Origin: Aaosphaeria pasadenensis | Taxonomy: Eukaryota; Ascomycota; Dothideomycetes; Pleosporales | Length of the DNA: 64,000 nt | Direction: 5' to 3' | Assembly (NCBI GenBank): GCA_022813625.1 | Contig: JAKLMB010000053.1 | Location: forward strand, 42,736 to 106,735 | In this document: positions 33,085 to 45,368 of the stretch, piece after piece | Layout: each line of letters opens with the position of its first letter | How positions within the stretch are numbered: position 1 is the stretch's first letter | Program-made: the position numbers and the translations under genes | The notes under the pieces: generated by a model | What the model was told of the DNA's origin: nothing | The model's input: only the letters and a program-made list of their open reading frames with translations | Database searches by the model: none

Positions 33085-34374
33085 GCCTTTTTGGCAGAAC
33101 CTTTTTTTTGCTTGTGCATCTGCAGGAGGACAGGTACAGGTTTGTAAGGCTTGCTTGTTCTTTTTTATTTGTTTAATATTTTCAATCAACTAACAAAGCT
33201 ATTTCCCTATACGTAACCTGTGGCTTTTGTAGCCTTTCGTGTCTGTATCAACTATGACAACCATGCGCCAACATTGTACCTAACATACGTCTACCCCACT
33301 ACGTACTCTGTACTGTAAATGTAGACATAGATGCCCGCCTTCTTTAGTTTACCTAGGTAGTTTACTAAAGACACATCCTACTTAAATTGTATATTCAAAT
33401 TAACAAATTATAAGATACTAGGTTTAGCAGCAAAGTGCGTAGATAGATACTTTGTAACTAATTGTATATACACAGGTTGTGGTAGTCTCTCTCAAGATCA
33501 TTCCTAAACAACTAGGATCAGAATAAATCCACCCAACACAGGTAGATGATGAATTCCTTGCATGAAACAGCTTACAAGTAGACATATGAAGCCAGAAAAA
33601 TAACCAAAAATCACAGCCGCTCCGAGAAAATAACTGATGGTGTGCCATGACCTCAGTTGTGGTGGTGGGATTGGTGGACTGGCGGACCACTATGACTATC
33701 AATCGGAGACGCGAGACTTGGGTGGAGTTTCAGAGTAGGAGGAGAGGTGGGAGAATCTCATGCATGTCTGTCCAGCAATCTTAGCTTCATGTCATCTATA
33801 GAATGCAGTTGAAATCGGAAACAAGATAGCAATAATAATTAATAGTAGAGTCCTGGGCGTGTGTCTCTCTCATATGCGTACTTCGTCTGGTCTTTCCCGC
33901 TTGGCTGCGGAGGTCCCTCACCACTAATGACCATCAATCTTGTTGTTACCTCGCCTCGACACGACCGACATTCACTCATTCAACTCACAAAACCTACGCC
34001 CACACGCACGCGACATCCACTTCCCCGCCGCATCACATCACCCACCATCCGCTTGAAACGCGCCGGCCTCATCACCTATTCCTCGACCATCGGCTTACTC
34101 CCCTTCTCCGCTCCGCATCGCCAACCCGTCCTGCAAACACAATCCCAACCCGCTGACCGTTCGAACGCTGCGGTACGCATAAACAACACCACCCATGGAA
34201 TTATTCGAGAAGCCCGCCCGCACCCCTTGAACGCTGTCTATTATCCACTATCCACTGCCCCGTTCCCCGGGCACGCGAAGCTCGCTTTGCTTCAGCCAGG
34301 CTCCCCCGGCCGCCTATACCTTCCTTTGCTCGTAGCCCTCGATCCGGCCGACGACGTCAGTACCCACCGTCATC
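33085..34374. other. intergenic / SWC2 leader
   Basis: No supported protein gene. The last 500 bases are C-rich and probably belong to the promoter and 5' leader of the SWC2 gene. A frame from 33861 into the leader overlaps the SWC2 start in another phase and has no recognisable domain. Confidence 0.5.
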
Positions 34375-37068
34375 ATGTCTCAGGAACCCCAAGAAGCCAT
34401 GGACGTCGATGAACGCGTCGCCTCTGACCACGGCGATGACGAGGAGCAAGTTTCGCGCTCTGAGGAATTGAGCGATGGCGAATCAGAGCCACCGGCAGAC
34501 CTCATGGTCACAACGCGCGCCAGGAGGACAAATGCGGGAAATCGCATGGCGACCCTCCTGGCCACGACGGCCGCAGAGGAAGAGGAATGGGGTGAAGAGT
34601 GGGAGGAAGCTGCGAATGAAGAAGAGTTTGTGGGAGATGATAACAACGATCAGGCCGACTTCAACCTCGAGTCGTCTTCATCCGAAGACGAGGACGACGG
34701 AGATGATGACGACGCCGGCGAGAAAGAATTACAGAAGGCCGAGCGACAAGAGCGCAACAAGAAGCGCAAACACGCCGCCAACCCCTTCGCTGCCCGCCTT
34801 GCCGCCACCGCTCGCAAGAGAGTCAAGCTCGACGTCCCCAATGAAGATGCCCAATCCGCACTCCCTCCACGACCCAAGAAGAAATCGGAACGGGCGTCAT
34901 GGATACCCACGGACGAGGACGGCCCTATCCGCACGTCTTCGCGTCGATTGACTATGGCGAACAAGGAGCACACAATGGCCAAGCTCAAGGCCAAAGACAG
35001 GCGCCGTGACGACACACTGGCGATGATGAAGGCCGCAGAGGCACGCAAGTCGAAAGACGAACCGAAGACAATGTCCCAAGCGGAGCGGCTCGCAGAGGCT
35101 GCCAGGGTTGAAAGGGTCAATAGCAAGAGCTTGCATAGGTGGGAGGAGGCAGAGGAGCAGAGGGCAGCCGAGAGACAGGCCAAGATTGACGCGCTTAAGA
35201 ACCGTCAACTTGATGGGCCCTTCATTCGATTTTACAGCGGGCCCGCCATCTGGGTGGACGACAAGCTCAAGTACACCGGAAAGAATGCTCCAAAGATCGA
35301 GGATTTGACCGAAAAGTACAACAAAGATGTCCCGCCTACGCCGGAAGGCCAGGAGGTCAATGAATCAAAATTGGATTCAGCTCAAGGGCCAGAAACAGAG
35401 GGTCCGCACCCAATGAGCGGTGTTCAGGAGCATCCCTTGACGCAATCATCGCCAGCAGCCCCAGCCTCTGCGGCTCAACTGGGGGAACATGCGCCTACTG
35501 ACCACACTACCACAACGCAGGCACCCCTACCAACGGAGCCACAACCGCAATCACAGTCCCAGGCTCGATCAGGGTCACAACCTCTACAGCAGAACACAAC
35601 AGAGCTACACGTTGCATCACCACAACAAACACATGTTGTTGCATCGGAGTCAATATTGCAGCCTCCCCTTGACGGATCGGAGGCGAGACCACAACTTCCG
35701 ACTCCATCTCTGTCAGAACCCCAATCACAATCCCAACCAGCTCAGGCATCGCAGGAACCGCAGCAGTCTGAGAAGACTGATTCGCAGTCTCAAGTAACAC
35801 CATCTGCCCAGCTACCAGATAACACTCCTCAGCAGGTTGCGTCTCCTGCGGTGCCAAATCCTGGCCCAGCTATGCCTACACCCCAAGACAACTCAACGTC
35901 GTTTCTCTCAGGCATAGAGCAGTATGTTTCGGAGCAGCATGGCTCTCACCGGCCCTCCGAACCTTCTCCAGCGCTCAATACGTCTCTGCAACACACTGGA
36001 GGACAACCTAACCAACAATTGCAGGGGCCACAACAGCAACCTTCACTGCAGAACGGCCTCACCCAGGACTCGTCTCAGTCGGGTCAGGCTACGCCCTCGA
36101 CCCCGCAAGTTCCCCAGAACCCGTTCACCCAACTCCCAATGGCAACACATAACTCTCTCCCTGCAAATCCCTTCGCATCTCATCCACCCTTCGCGCTCCC
36201 AGACCTCCCATTTCCTTTCGCAGGATCCGATACCCAGCCCCCGGGCACTCACCTTCAGCAACCTCAACCCGAAAATCCTATGCTTCCCCCACCACCGCCA
36301 CCACCACCTCGCCGCAGAGTCATCCGTCGTGCCCTCCGCAACCTCCTCACCCTGTCCTCATTCCCCAACCTCGACTCACCATCAATATCCCACATTCCCC
36401 GCTCCATCCGCGCGACCACCAGTTTAGCCAAGGAAAAGGACCGCGTGGCACTGGCGCAGCTCTCCGCTACCCTCTTCAATTGGTCTCAATCCGAAGTGAA
36501 TGCATACTTGACGACACTGCTGAACGCACCCAAGAACAAAAAGGAGCGCGAGGCCCTCGCCGCAAAATCCAAGAAGGAACTCTGCACCGTCACCAACCTC
36601 GAAGCCAGGTTCCGCGACCCAGAGACCGGAATAGCATACAGGGACAAGAAGGCCTATGGAATCCTGAAGGGCGTCGTCAGCGGTGGCTTCATCTGGTGCG
36701 GCGGCCTGGGATGCTACGTTGGCGGGCGCCCTGCTCCTCCACCTTCAACAACTACGGACGGCTTGGAAATGGCCAACACGAAGAAGTTCTACGGCAAGGG
36801 CATGGAGCCCGTCAAGGGTGTTCCTAAGAGGTTCCTCCAGATGGCAGGTTTCCCCACGGAGACATCGCCGCCAAAGAAGACATCGGAGCCTGCTCAAGAG
36901 GGCAAGAAGGAGGGTGTCTCCGAATCTGCAGCAAAGGGTGGGGAAGTGGGTACCAAGGCCACGGCCACGGCCACGGCCACGGCCACGGCCACGACTACTA
37001 CTGTTGGAAATCATAGACCTGCCGATGCGGCGGGTGTTGTTAAAGTCGAGCGAACTGCTACGACATGA
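34375..37068 (+). CDS. SWC2: SWR1-complex subunit Swc2/Vps72 (YL1 family), 897 aa
   Basis: Histone chaperone subunit of the SWR1 remodeller that binds H2A.Z-H2B and guides H2A.Z deposition. It is a single exon. The N-terminal YL1 domain starts with the RARRTNAGNR motif, followed by acidic blocks (EEEEWGEEWEE, SSSEDEDDGDDDD) that bind the histone dimer. A basic, Arg/Lys-rich helical region follows (about 130-300), including FIRFYSGPAIWV. Residues of about 320-640 are a Gln/Pro/Ser-rich linker, much longer than in yeast Swc2. The YL1_C domain lies near 735-785 (CTVTNLEARFRDPETG, YRDKKAYGIL, FIWCGGLGCY). The tail contains an Ala-Thr repeat encoded by a hexamer repeat. The start at 34375 fits the leader and the family N-terminus. 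Confidence 0.93.
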   Translation: MSQEPQEAMDVDERVASDHGDDEEQVSRSEELSDGESEPPADLMVTTRARRTNAGNRMATLLATTAAEEEEWGEEWEEAANEEEFVGDDNNDQADFNLESSSSEDEDDGDDDDAGEKELQKAERQERNKKRKHAANPFAARLAATARKRVKLDVPNEDAQSALPPRPKKKSERASWIPTDEDGPIRTSSRRLTMANKEHTMAKLKAKDRRRDDTLAMMKAAEARKSKDEPKTMSQAERLAEAARVERVNSKSLHRWEEAEEQRAAERQAKIDALKNRQLDGPFIRFYSGPAIWVDDKLKYTGKNAPKIEDLTEKYNKDVPPTPEGQEVNESKLDSAQGPETEGPHPMSGVQEHPLTQSSPAAPASAAQLGEHAPTDHTTTTQAPLPTEPQPQSQSQARSGSQPLQQNTTELHVASPQQTHVVASESILQPPLDGSEARPQLPTPSLSEPQSQSQPAQASQEPQQSEKTDSQSQVTPSAQLPDNTPQQVASPAVPNPGPAMPTPQDNSTSFLSGIEQYVSEQHGSHRPSEPSPALNTSLQHTGGQPNQQLQGPQQQPSLQNGLTQDSSQSGQATPSTPQVPQNPFTQLPMATHNSLPANPFASHPPFALPDLPFPFAGSDTQPPGTHLQQPQPENPMLPPPPPPPPRRRVIRRALRNLLTLSSFPNLDSPSISHIPRSIRATTSLAKEKDRVALAQLSATLFNWSQSEVNAYLTTLLNAPKNKKEREALAAKSKKELCTVTNLEARFRDPETGIAYRDKKAYGILKGVVSGGFIWCGGLGCYVGGRPAPPPSTTTDGLEMANTKKFYGKGMEPVKGVPKRFLQMAGFPTETSPPKKTSEPAQEGKKEGVSESAAKGGEVGTKATATATATATATTTTVGNHRPADAAGVVKVERTATT
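36957..36993 (+). repeat. (GGCCAC)n coding repeat in SWC2
   Basis: Six copies of a hexamer that encode alternating Ala and Thr near the C-terminus of Swc2. It is likely to be length-polymorphic without shifting the frame. Confidence 0.9.
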
Positions 37069-38125
37069 GGATGTTTTACATATGTATAAATAGCAATCAT
37101 ATACTACTTACTGTACACACATTGTTACAAATGAAATGCAGTATCAATTACCATCTGGCATCTGTGCTTCTTGCAATATCACACACGTATCGGACACGAA
37201 CAGTTGTCATAATGTTATTTCAATGCCTTTTCTCCTAGCTCAAATCAAGTGCCGTGGCAATTGTTGATTCATTCCCCTCGTAAACACCACCGTTCACACT
37301 TGCTCTAGCATGCAGATGCATGTGTAAATATACTATATAGTATCCCTAAACATACATACGCTCAAGTAACATATCTATAAGTACTTCACGACACATCGAG
37401 GAGCATGTAGAGACCATGAACGGCTATCGGAGGGGTGACAGCTGAGAGAGGATGGATGTCCATTCTGGTTTAGGAGATGAGGAAAAGGGGAAGGAGGAAG
37501 GAGCGTAATCAATGTATGTAAAAGTTTGGTTTGGGGTGGGATGTTGAACAGTTGGGTGGAGTAGGAAGGAGAAAGAGCGAGAGGTTGAGCAACAGTTTGA
37601 GTGAACTGAGGTTGATTGTAGGATTGGGCTTATGGACGCTTTGCCAGAGTGTATAGGGTGGGTGTTGGAAGGTATATATGGCGTTGCGTGTGGTTGTAAT
37701 GAGTGGGGTTGGGTTCGTAGGGAAAGACAGCGGGTTGATGAGAAGAACACAAGTCTTGCGTTTGCCATCTGTTATGCCGCTGGGATAACCTATTCGGTAT
37801 GGTAGAGCCGTTGCCTGCGGTTAGAGAATTGGGTATAAATGCTAATCAGGTCAGTAGCACGTCAGAATCAGGTCACGAAACCCAAAAAATGCTTTCGAAA
37901 TATCCATGATATGCATTGATGGTTAGCAGACGAAATGAGATCTCAGAACGCCACCCCATCTTGCTGTCCTACACGCAAGAAGTTTTTTTTCCCAGGCGTT
38001 CATAAAATTGGTTGTAGCTGTACACATGGCCCACGGCAACTCCCATGTCACTACCCTGAACGTCGTTCCTCCATAATACCAGAAGAAACAGTTCGGCGAG
38101 AGGACCACCCTCAATGGGAAACCGT
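37069..38125. other. intergenic, convergent 3' ends
   Basis: Between the stop codons of SWC2 (plus) and eS24 (minus). A 114-codon minus-strand frame at 37424-37768 lies in G/A-rich sequence and has no domain; I do not call it a gene. Confidence 0.45.
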
Positions 38126-38728
38126 CTATTTCTTCTCCTTCTTTGCGCCCTTGGTCTTGGCCGTACCCCGCATCTCCTTCGCCCTGTTCTTGCGCTGCTT
38201 GCCTGTTCATCCTGTCAGTATATGTCCATTTGCCACGTAAAGTCCGACGATGCCACCCATCGATGTAGGTATAGAACGTCGGGGAGAGAGACGTACGCTG
38301 CTGCCTGCTGGCCTTCTCGATCTTGGAGGCCATGCCGTATCGGACGAGCCTGTAGTGGGGTTCGAACTTCTTCATCGCCTCGGGGGAGTCGTAGATGAGG
38401 GCAAAGCCGGTGCTCTTGCCACCACCGAATTGTGTCCTGAAACCGAAGACGGAGACATCCTCCTTCTTGGCCTTGTAGAGCTCACCGAGCTTGGTGCGGA
38501 GCTCGTCCTTGGAGACGTTGGCGCGGTTGGGGTGGAGGACATCACTGCGGGTTGCCATGCGTTAGAAATCGTGTTCGACATTTTTCTTGATGACCCGAAT
38601 GCGAAATTTCGCAATCTGCCATTAGGGAAGATGGTAGGTTCCTGCACTTACAGAACCATCTGGCGACGGCCGAGGAGAGGGTTGCGGATGAACTTGCGCG
38701 TACGCAGAGTAACTTGTGAGTCGGCCAT
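38126..38728 (-). CDS. RPS24: 40S ribosomal protein eS24, 133 aa, 3 exons
   Basis: Small-subunit ribosomal protein. Exons are 38728-38652, 38544-38297 and 38202-38126. Spliced, it reads MADSQVTLRTRKFIRNPLLG, then LDVLHPNRANVSKDELRTK, the strongly conserved FGFRTQFGGGKSTGFALIYDS and a basic tail with RKQRKNRAKEMRGTAK. The 133-residue length matches eS24 of other eukaryotes. Introns are 107 and 94 nt, longer than most in this window, as is common for ribosomal protein genes. High and growth-linked expression is expected from the family. Confidence 0.96.
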
Positions 38729-39244
38729 GGTGTAGGATTTGTGTCGTCGACCTGGAAAGCGGAACTGTTAGAAAGGCTGGCGTTCGTGAAGTTGTTGGAG
38801 AGACCTCAGAGACTGAGAGATTGGGATAGACGCACTGGGACAGATCAATCGCTCGTGATCCTGCTCGGTGTCGATGGGGGTTGTTGTACTGGTGGCCGCA
38901 GGATGTCGTCGATGAATGTCGACAAGCGAAAAATCGAAGGTGTGCGATGGGCTTGGCGCGCTTCGCGTAGCTGGCACGGTCTAACCATTGTCGGTAGGCG
39001 GGGAGTGCAGATTATATAAGCAGGACTGTTCGATGCAACGACGACCACACACTAAAATGTTCAATTGCTTCCTGCGGCTCTGCGGATGAAGTGTAGGTAG
39101 AAATGTACAATCTTTTTCTCTATTCCTTCAGTATACTGCGGCAGTAACTTGAATCAGGAGTGCAAGCTCACAAACCGACAACTGGAATTGGAACTACGTC
39201 AATTATCTAGGCTCTAACGAATTTTCCTTCTTCTCTTTGTATTT
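38729..39244. other. intergenic, divergent promoter
   Basis: Shared upstream region of eS24 (minus) and the EFM3-like methyltransferase (plus). No defendable ribosomal-protein promoter motif was identified. Confidence 0.45.
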
Positions 39245-40814
39245 ATGAACATGGATCCGTCGACTCTTCCTGATTTAATACTTTTGCGTCGCCAGTATTT
39301 CCAATTGGTCGAACCGATACAATTGAGATGGCCGGACTCCCAAGTGCTCAAGAGACCTGAAGTACAGGACTGGATCTATAGGAATATGTTTGACAGCAGC
39401 ATCGAATCTGCACCACCGGATCGTTATAAGATGAGAGTTCTAAAACCTCTGATATCGAAATTGGAGAGGACAATTGAAAACCCTGAGGAGGATGTATGGT
39501 CTCTACTTTCTTTGATTTCTTCAATTTTCTTTTTCTCTATGATAGGTTCATTATCGGTCACACTTGGTCATTCGCAGATCTCAAATTTACGAAAGCGCCG
39601 CTCAGGGGCAGTGAGGTTTACGCAAGTTTCAATGCATCACTCGTCGATCTACAGAAGCCTGTCGGGTTCTCCGGAGTACCTACCTTTCCTCTGGTGATTT
39701 GCTTCGTGTCGGCTCGACTTGGCCCGTCGTAACTGACTGCGTATCATCTCCACCGTACTGACGCTGACGACTTCTACAACAATAGGAAATATCAGATGAT
39801 CTCATGAGTGCACTGTCCGAACTACTAGGCTCCGCACTCCCAACGGAGTCCACATCCGCCCAACAGAAAGCGTATGTGACGTACACTTATCCCTTGCAAG
39901 GCACCGATGGCAAAGACAATGGCGTCCTGGATGACGGTGCCGTAACGCTGCTTGAGTCTCGATCAGTCATTTCATCATCTGGTACGACGGGTCTCCGGAC
40001 CTGGGAGGCAGCACTGCTCCTCGGAAGCTATCTTTCGTCAGATCAAGGCCAAAAGGCCATCCGGGGAAAGAGGGTCTTTGAGCTGGGGGCCGGGACCGGC
40101 ATGATCTCCATCCTCTGCGCGAAACACCTCGGTGCGGCGGGTGTAGTCGCGACCGACGGAGACGAAGCTGTGGTCGACTCCATCAAGACCAATGTGTTCC
40201 TGAATGGACTAGACACAAAGGAGTCGTCCAGGGTCCCGATCCATACGGCGGCTCTGAGATGGGGATATCCAGTGAATGGAGAGACTTTTGCAGAGGATTA
40301 TGGGATGGAAGCGCCGGAAGTGCTGCTGGGAGCTGATGTCGTAAGCCAATGCCCTGGAGGAAAAACCTCTCCCCTCTGCACAAAGCAAGCGAGCTTAAAA
40401 TAGCGGCCTTTAGACCTACGATCGATCTGTGATTCCACGCCTGGTGACGACGGTGAGGGAATTCTTCGACCTGAATGCGGACCTCGAGATTCTCATCGCC
40501 GCGACAATACGCAACGAAGAGACATTCAGGGCATTCGAGAACGCTTGTGGTGGGTCATACCAAAAAGTCACCGACTTTTTTTTGGATGGTTTCTGGTCGA
40601 TTCTACGACAGTTGAATTGACGAAAGAGAGAATGTGTACGCTGACTTTTGTGGGGTAATTGATTTTAGGGCGAAACCGGTTCCGTTTAGAGCTGGTGGAC
40701 TTCCCAGCAGTGCCCGAGCACCTCCAGGTAGGACCTTTCTATCCAACGACGACTCCGATCCAAATCTGGCGAATCACTCAGCAGAAGGGGCCGGAGGACC
40801 CATTTGCACTTTGA
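39245..40814 (+). CDS. EFM3: eEF2 lysine methyltransferase Efm3/FAM86 type, 361 aa, 4 exons
   Basis: S-adenosylmethionine-dependent methyltransferase family 16 member, predicted to methylate a lysine of translation elongation factor 2 in the cytosol. Exons are 39245-39493, 39786-40340, 40414-40549 and 40669-40814, 362 codons with the stop. The N-terminal FAM86 region (LLRRQYFQL, YKMRVLKPLISKLE) precedes the Rossmann domain. SAM-binding motif I is VFELGAGTGMISI, the acidic strand 2 is VVATDGDEAVV, and the post-II motif is VLLGADVTYDRSVIP. The protein ends PEDPFAL. Intron 1 is long for this gene set (292 nt) and contains an open stretch that could be read as an extra exon; see findings. Identity to EFM3 rather than another MTF16 enzyme rests on the FAM86 part. 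Confidence 0.85.
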
Positions 40815-43800
40815 GCACTTTGTGAAGTCATGGACACGAAGCAACACGTGTCGGCGCCGATTGCGATGACTTGAGCGATGGGATGGGGCGGGCGGCGGGC
40901 GTACCTGGGAGGAGTATTGTGTAGGTTCCTGTTGGTAGGTCGGTAGGTGGTGGAGTGGAGTTTTCTTTAAGGTTTCACAATAATAACAATGGAGCTGAGG
41001 TCTAGAATGCGTACTGGACGATGGTGCGAAACAGGCACGAGGAGAAGACATTGGCTGGGGAAGGGGGGAAGTGGAAAGGGGCGGGGATTTTCCTGCCTGT
41101 TGACTAACAATTAATTAATGAATTTTTCTTCTCTCCAGTTACGCGTGTTGTGCTATCATATGTGCTATTATGTTACTGTGTAGTGCAGTCAGGTAGTCAG
41201 GTGTGGATGCGTGTGGATGTGTGTAGAGCGTAGAGTGGATGTCGTGCACGAATCGTAGGCTCTGGACGAGACTCATGGGTCAATTGGTCAACGAATCCAG
41301 GAAGGTGTTTGCGACACGCAGGGCAACACTCAACAAACCTACCTTTGTTTGCACGCGCCCCATGGATCCTCGCCCAGCTGTTGGTTGTAAGTTGTACTTG
41401 TAACAATGATTGATTAAATCGATGTGGGGGGGAGGGAGGGGAAAGTGTCGGGTTGAGTTGCCTTGAGGAGGGGAGGGTCGTACAGGGACAAACAAAGGAG
41501 CAGGACAGGGTCTCAAGAAAAGATGAGATGAGGTGATGTTGGGGGCAGACAAAACGGCAGTAAGCTTATAAGAATAATACCATTATTGATGGTTGCGGGA
41601 AACGGTGATGAGATGGACGCCGCAGCCGGAGTCGGAGGGACAGGAATGAATGAATGATGGATTATCGTTGATGGCAGCTGGGAATTGCTAATCTGCACCC
41701 TCTAATGGCGAGCAATGTTGCAAGACCAAGCAAGCATGGCATCTGTCTAGTACACAGCAATTGTAGAACTTGTACAACAGTCGTAGTGCACATTGTGTCC
41801 CTCGGTGGCCGTACCCGGCGTGTACCTTTGTCTCCTTGTTCAAACTCGGGTGGACTCCCGTGTGTGCATGTGTATACCACAACCACAGTACTCGTACTAC
41901 CAACCTTGATTCGCCATTCCCCCTCTTCTTTGGTCAATAGATGGCCACTTTGCAGAGCAACCCTGATGTCCTTCAGGTACCATTCATTAATTCGACATGG
42001 GGACAGTATGCAGTAGGGTCGCTGAGCGGCTCCGCTATCCATAGAAAAGAGGGGAGAGCGTTGGTAGTATCATTACTGAGTGCCCCGTAGTATCATAATT
42101 ATTATTACTATTATTATTGCACGTTGAAACATGAACTGTGCTGTACTGCATCATGGTACGTACTACGAAAGAATACATGAGGCAGATGACTACCTACACG
42201 GTATTGACTTGGTCAAGAGGTCAATGGGAGGGTTCGGCTCTACTTGACGATGGTGTGCTTGATGGAAGTGATGGCTTCATTCAAGCTCGCCATCGATCCA
42301 TGAATTCCGACTGTGAGATTATGTGCTCTTACACACACAGTCAAGTCAAGCACCTTTGGGTAGGTATGGGTAATAGTTAGTTTAACCTCCGTGGTTACGT
42401 ATTACTTGTTGGATATTTTCGCAGTCAGCTTCAGCTAACCCAGTCATATCCGTTCCCCCTCCATCTCCATGCCATACCAAAGAATCAAAATCCACTCTCC
42501 CCCACCTCGACCACCTCGTGGGATGGATCATGGGTGATGGAGGGTGGATGAATGATGTGCTCCGATGGTGTCTTTTCATGTCTTCCCTCCAACTACCTAG
42601 TGCGCAATCCGGGTGCTCCATTATTTATTCTTCCGGCCACGGCCATCCTTGACTCAACATTAGCTACTTGTACCATTCACTTAACTAGGTACTTGTCTGT
42701 CAACTTACCTACCTACATAACCAACGACGAGTCCACAAAGGTCCATGTACTCAGTAGTGCTCGGTCCATACACAGTACATATACTCACTCGTACATACAA
42801 GTCCATACCTACCTGCCTGCTACCTAACCTATCGACCTACTTAATTCCACGATCCCTCCTCTCTAGCTCTCTCCCTTCCCGCCGTCCCCTCCTCCACATA
42901 TCAATCACAGTCACAGTCTTTATCACTATCTATCGGGTCTATTCTCAATCTCAATCTCGGGCTTCAGCTTGCCACTACATACTACAAACAACAACTACGA
43001 CCACCCCTTGATCCAATCCCTATCTCTCTCGCTAGGTATCTCTCTCCGATATTGAGGGATTGCCGACGTGAACCGATTGACCCCAGGAAAAGCGCGGCTC
43101 TCTCTGCACTTCGGCAGTAGTCTTATCGCTCCCGCCTCTCGTCCCACCTGCATCTCGTCTCTTTGTCTCCCTCCATTCCACCCTTATCGGATCCGATCCG
43201 GCCTGGTCTGGTCTGGTCCCTGGCCTGTTGTTCCACTTCCAGGTCTAACTCCAACCTTCGAGAAGGTCATTCCCGGCCGTGTTCGGAGTATCAATCAATC
43301 ATCAATCATCCAAGGAATCAATCAATCAATCAATTCATCCTGCTATCATTGCCGAAGAAGCATTGTAGCAACATTTCAATTGCCTTGTCGTTCTGCATTT
43401 ACCGTGAGTACATACTATCTCCTATAATCTATCCATCTACCCATCTACCCTACCATCGGAAGCGTCGCACGGATATCAGCCCTGCCTATTGCATTGCTCG
43501 TCTCGTTCTCGTAGATAGCAGCCCGAGATAGTAACATATCAAGGGGGGCAATGGCATGGATGATCGCGCGCTTGATGGCGTTCCGTGGCGCAGATCTCGT
43601 CGAACCTTCTGAACACAAACAATCCATCCATTGACTATTGGCACAATAATGCCACCGCTTGAGCTCCGTTCCTGGCTAAATATTTACCATCGCAGGGGCC
43701 ACTGATAAGGATTTCTATTCATATCATCATATTCTTCGGACACAAAAAAACCAATCCCATCAAATCACACAACAGGACGGACAAGGGCGAAAAAAAGGAT

Positions 43801-44167
43801 TGTGTGACTCCTGTTGTTCGTCATCATCATCATCATCATTCTCAGCAGCAAAGCAGCAAGTAATCCCTATCCTCCTCATTCTCAGCCCAGCCCTGGTAAG
43901 AGGCCATTGCTTCTTCCTGCGCGCACATCATCGCACCCATCCGGCTGTGTCACCGATCCCCTTCCCATTCCACCCCCCAACGCATCCTATTCGCAACTCA
44001 TCCCATCGGGCCCATCCCCATCGCTGTAGGGGAATTAATTCACTCATCTGGCCTGTAACAACCCTACGGACGTTGTGCCTGCTTGTTGCACCGTGCCCAT
44101 TCTATCTATCCTGTTCGAGCGCCATTGCTCGTTTCCTCACCGTCTTTCCAACCACACACACGTCTCA
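40815..44167. other. 3.3-kb region without a supported gene; leader of the Ecl1-like gene
   Basis: Nothing recognisable between 40.8 and 42.6 kb. From about 42.65 to 44.17 kb the plus strand becomes strikingly C/T-rich with many short upstream ATGs and simple repeats (AATC units at 43.31 kb, CAT units at 43.82 kb). This looks like a long promoter and 5' leader of the Ecl1-family gene. Confidence 0.5.
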
Positions 44168-45368
44168 ATGGCCACGCATCACAGCCGCCCGTCAACCCAC
44201 TCTAAAAGGCCGCTGCCGCCTCATGCTCGCCCCTCCAAACCAAGTACCCACTCATCCAAGCGTTCGCATCTCCATACTGCCAGCAAGAGCGGCCACAAAG
44301 CCGTCTCTCCCAAGGAGGACGACTTCGAGGACGAGGAAGTGATGGCAACGAGTTTCTTACAGTATTGGTATGTCATGTCCTCGTCTATTCTTGTTTTTGT
44401 CTTTATCGTTGTCGCTGTCGATGTCGCTGTCGCTATTGCTATTGCTGTCGCTACGGCTGGTCGCATCAATGCTATCCAGTCCCCCTTCTCCCTGTCGCAT
44501 CCCCTCCCATCATGCACCATCATGACGAGTCCAATGCTAACGAAAATGTCGTTCTTGTAGCACTACTTGCGAAAAGCAAATCATCGTGCCCAATAACTCG
44601 GTTCTGTATTGCTCAGAAAGGTATGCTGACATTTATTACCATTTACGGCAATTCGGCCCCAGCCACAACAGCAAGCTGACATGCGCATGCAACAGTTGCC
44701 GCAAGAAGGACAACGAAAAAGAATTGACCTTTTCGCTCGACTACTCGCCACCACTGAGTCCTTTCACCAACTTCACATTCGACGACATTCATTTCAAGGA
44801 CATCGTGCCACTTCGCTCGCCCACAGCAGCCCTCTCGAACCGCTCATCAGTCGCCTTCTCGGAACTGTCCTCGGACGATAATGCCACGTCTAGCGACGAC
44901 AAATCCCGCCACAGTTCCAATGCTTCGCTGTATCTACATCAAGTCCAATCTGGCAATTCCTGGGCTGACCTGACCAATGCCGTGCGGCCAGCCAGACCAC
45001 GGTACAACCGTGCTTCAACATCCTCCGCCAACTTCAGCGCTGCACCCTCTCTCTCCCACACCCCAGGCTCTACGACCAGCTTCTCGATGCCCTACACACC
45101 TGCAACAACGAGGCCTCTCCCACCCAGGACGAACCCTCATACGCATAGCGCATCCTACCATGCCAAGTCTGTCGATCTAGTCACTCCTCTTACCTACACC
45201 ACGAGCAACAGCCCGCCTCAATATTCCTTCAAGGCCCTTCCCGTATCGACAACATCGAAAGGAACGGTCGAAGGCGAGATCCTGTATGAAAAGTCGCCCA
45301 TTCCGTCCATCTCGCCCGCCAACAGTAGCTTGAGGCAATTGTTCGCTTCTACGCCTCGTTGCAGCTAG
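44168..45368 (+). CDS. Ecl1-family (extender of chronological lifespan) zinc-binding protein, 310 aa, 3 exons
   Basis: Exons are 44168-44367, 44561-44620 and 44696-45368. The second exon is only 60 nt and carries most of the family signature. Splicing creates QYCTTCEKQI, then VLYCSESCRKKD, a four-cysteine zinc knuckle (CxxC...CxxxC) typical of the Ecl1/2/3 family that extends chronological lifespan in fission yeast and responds to nutrient or zinc limitation. The N-terminus is basic and Ser/His-rich, and the rest is Ser/Thr/Pro-rich and disordered. Without both splices the motif does not exist, which supports the model. The long pyrimidine-rich leader with upstream ATGs suggests translational control; that is an inference. 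Confidence 0.82.

Noticed and set aside
37424..37768. 114-codon minus-strand frame
   Set aside because: Low-complexity Ser/Pro/Thr composition from G/A-rich DNA, no domain, in a convergent 3' region.
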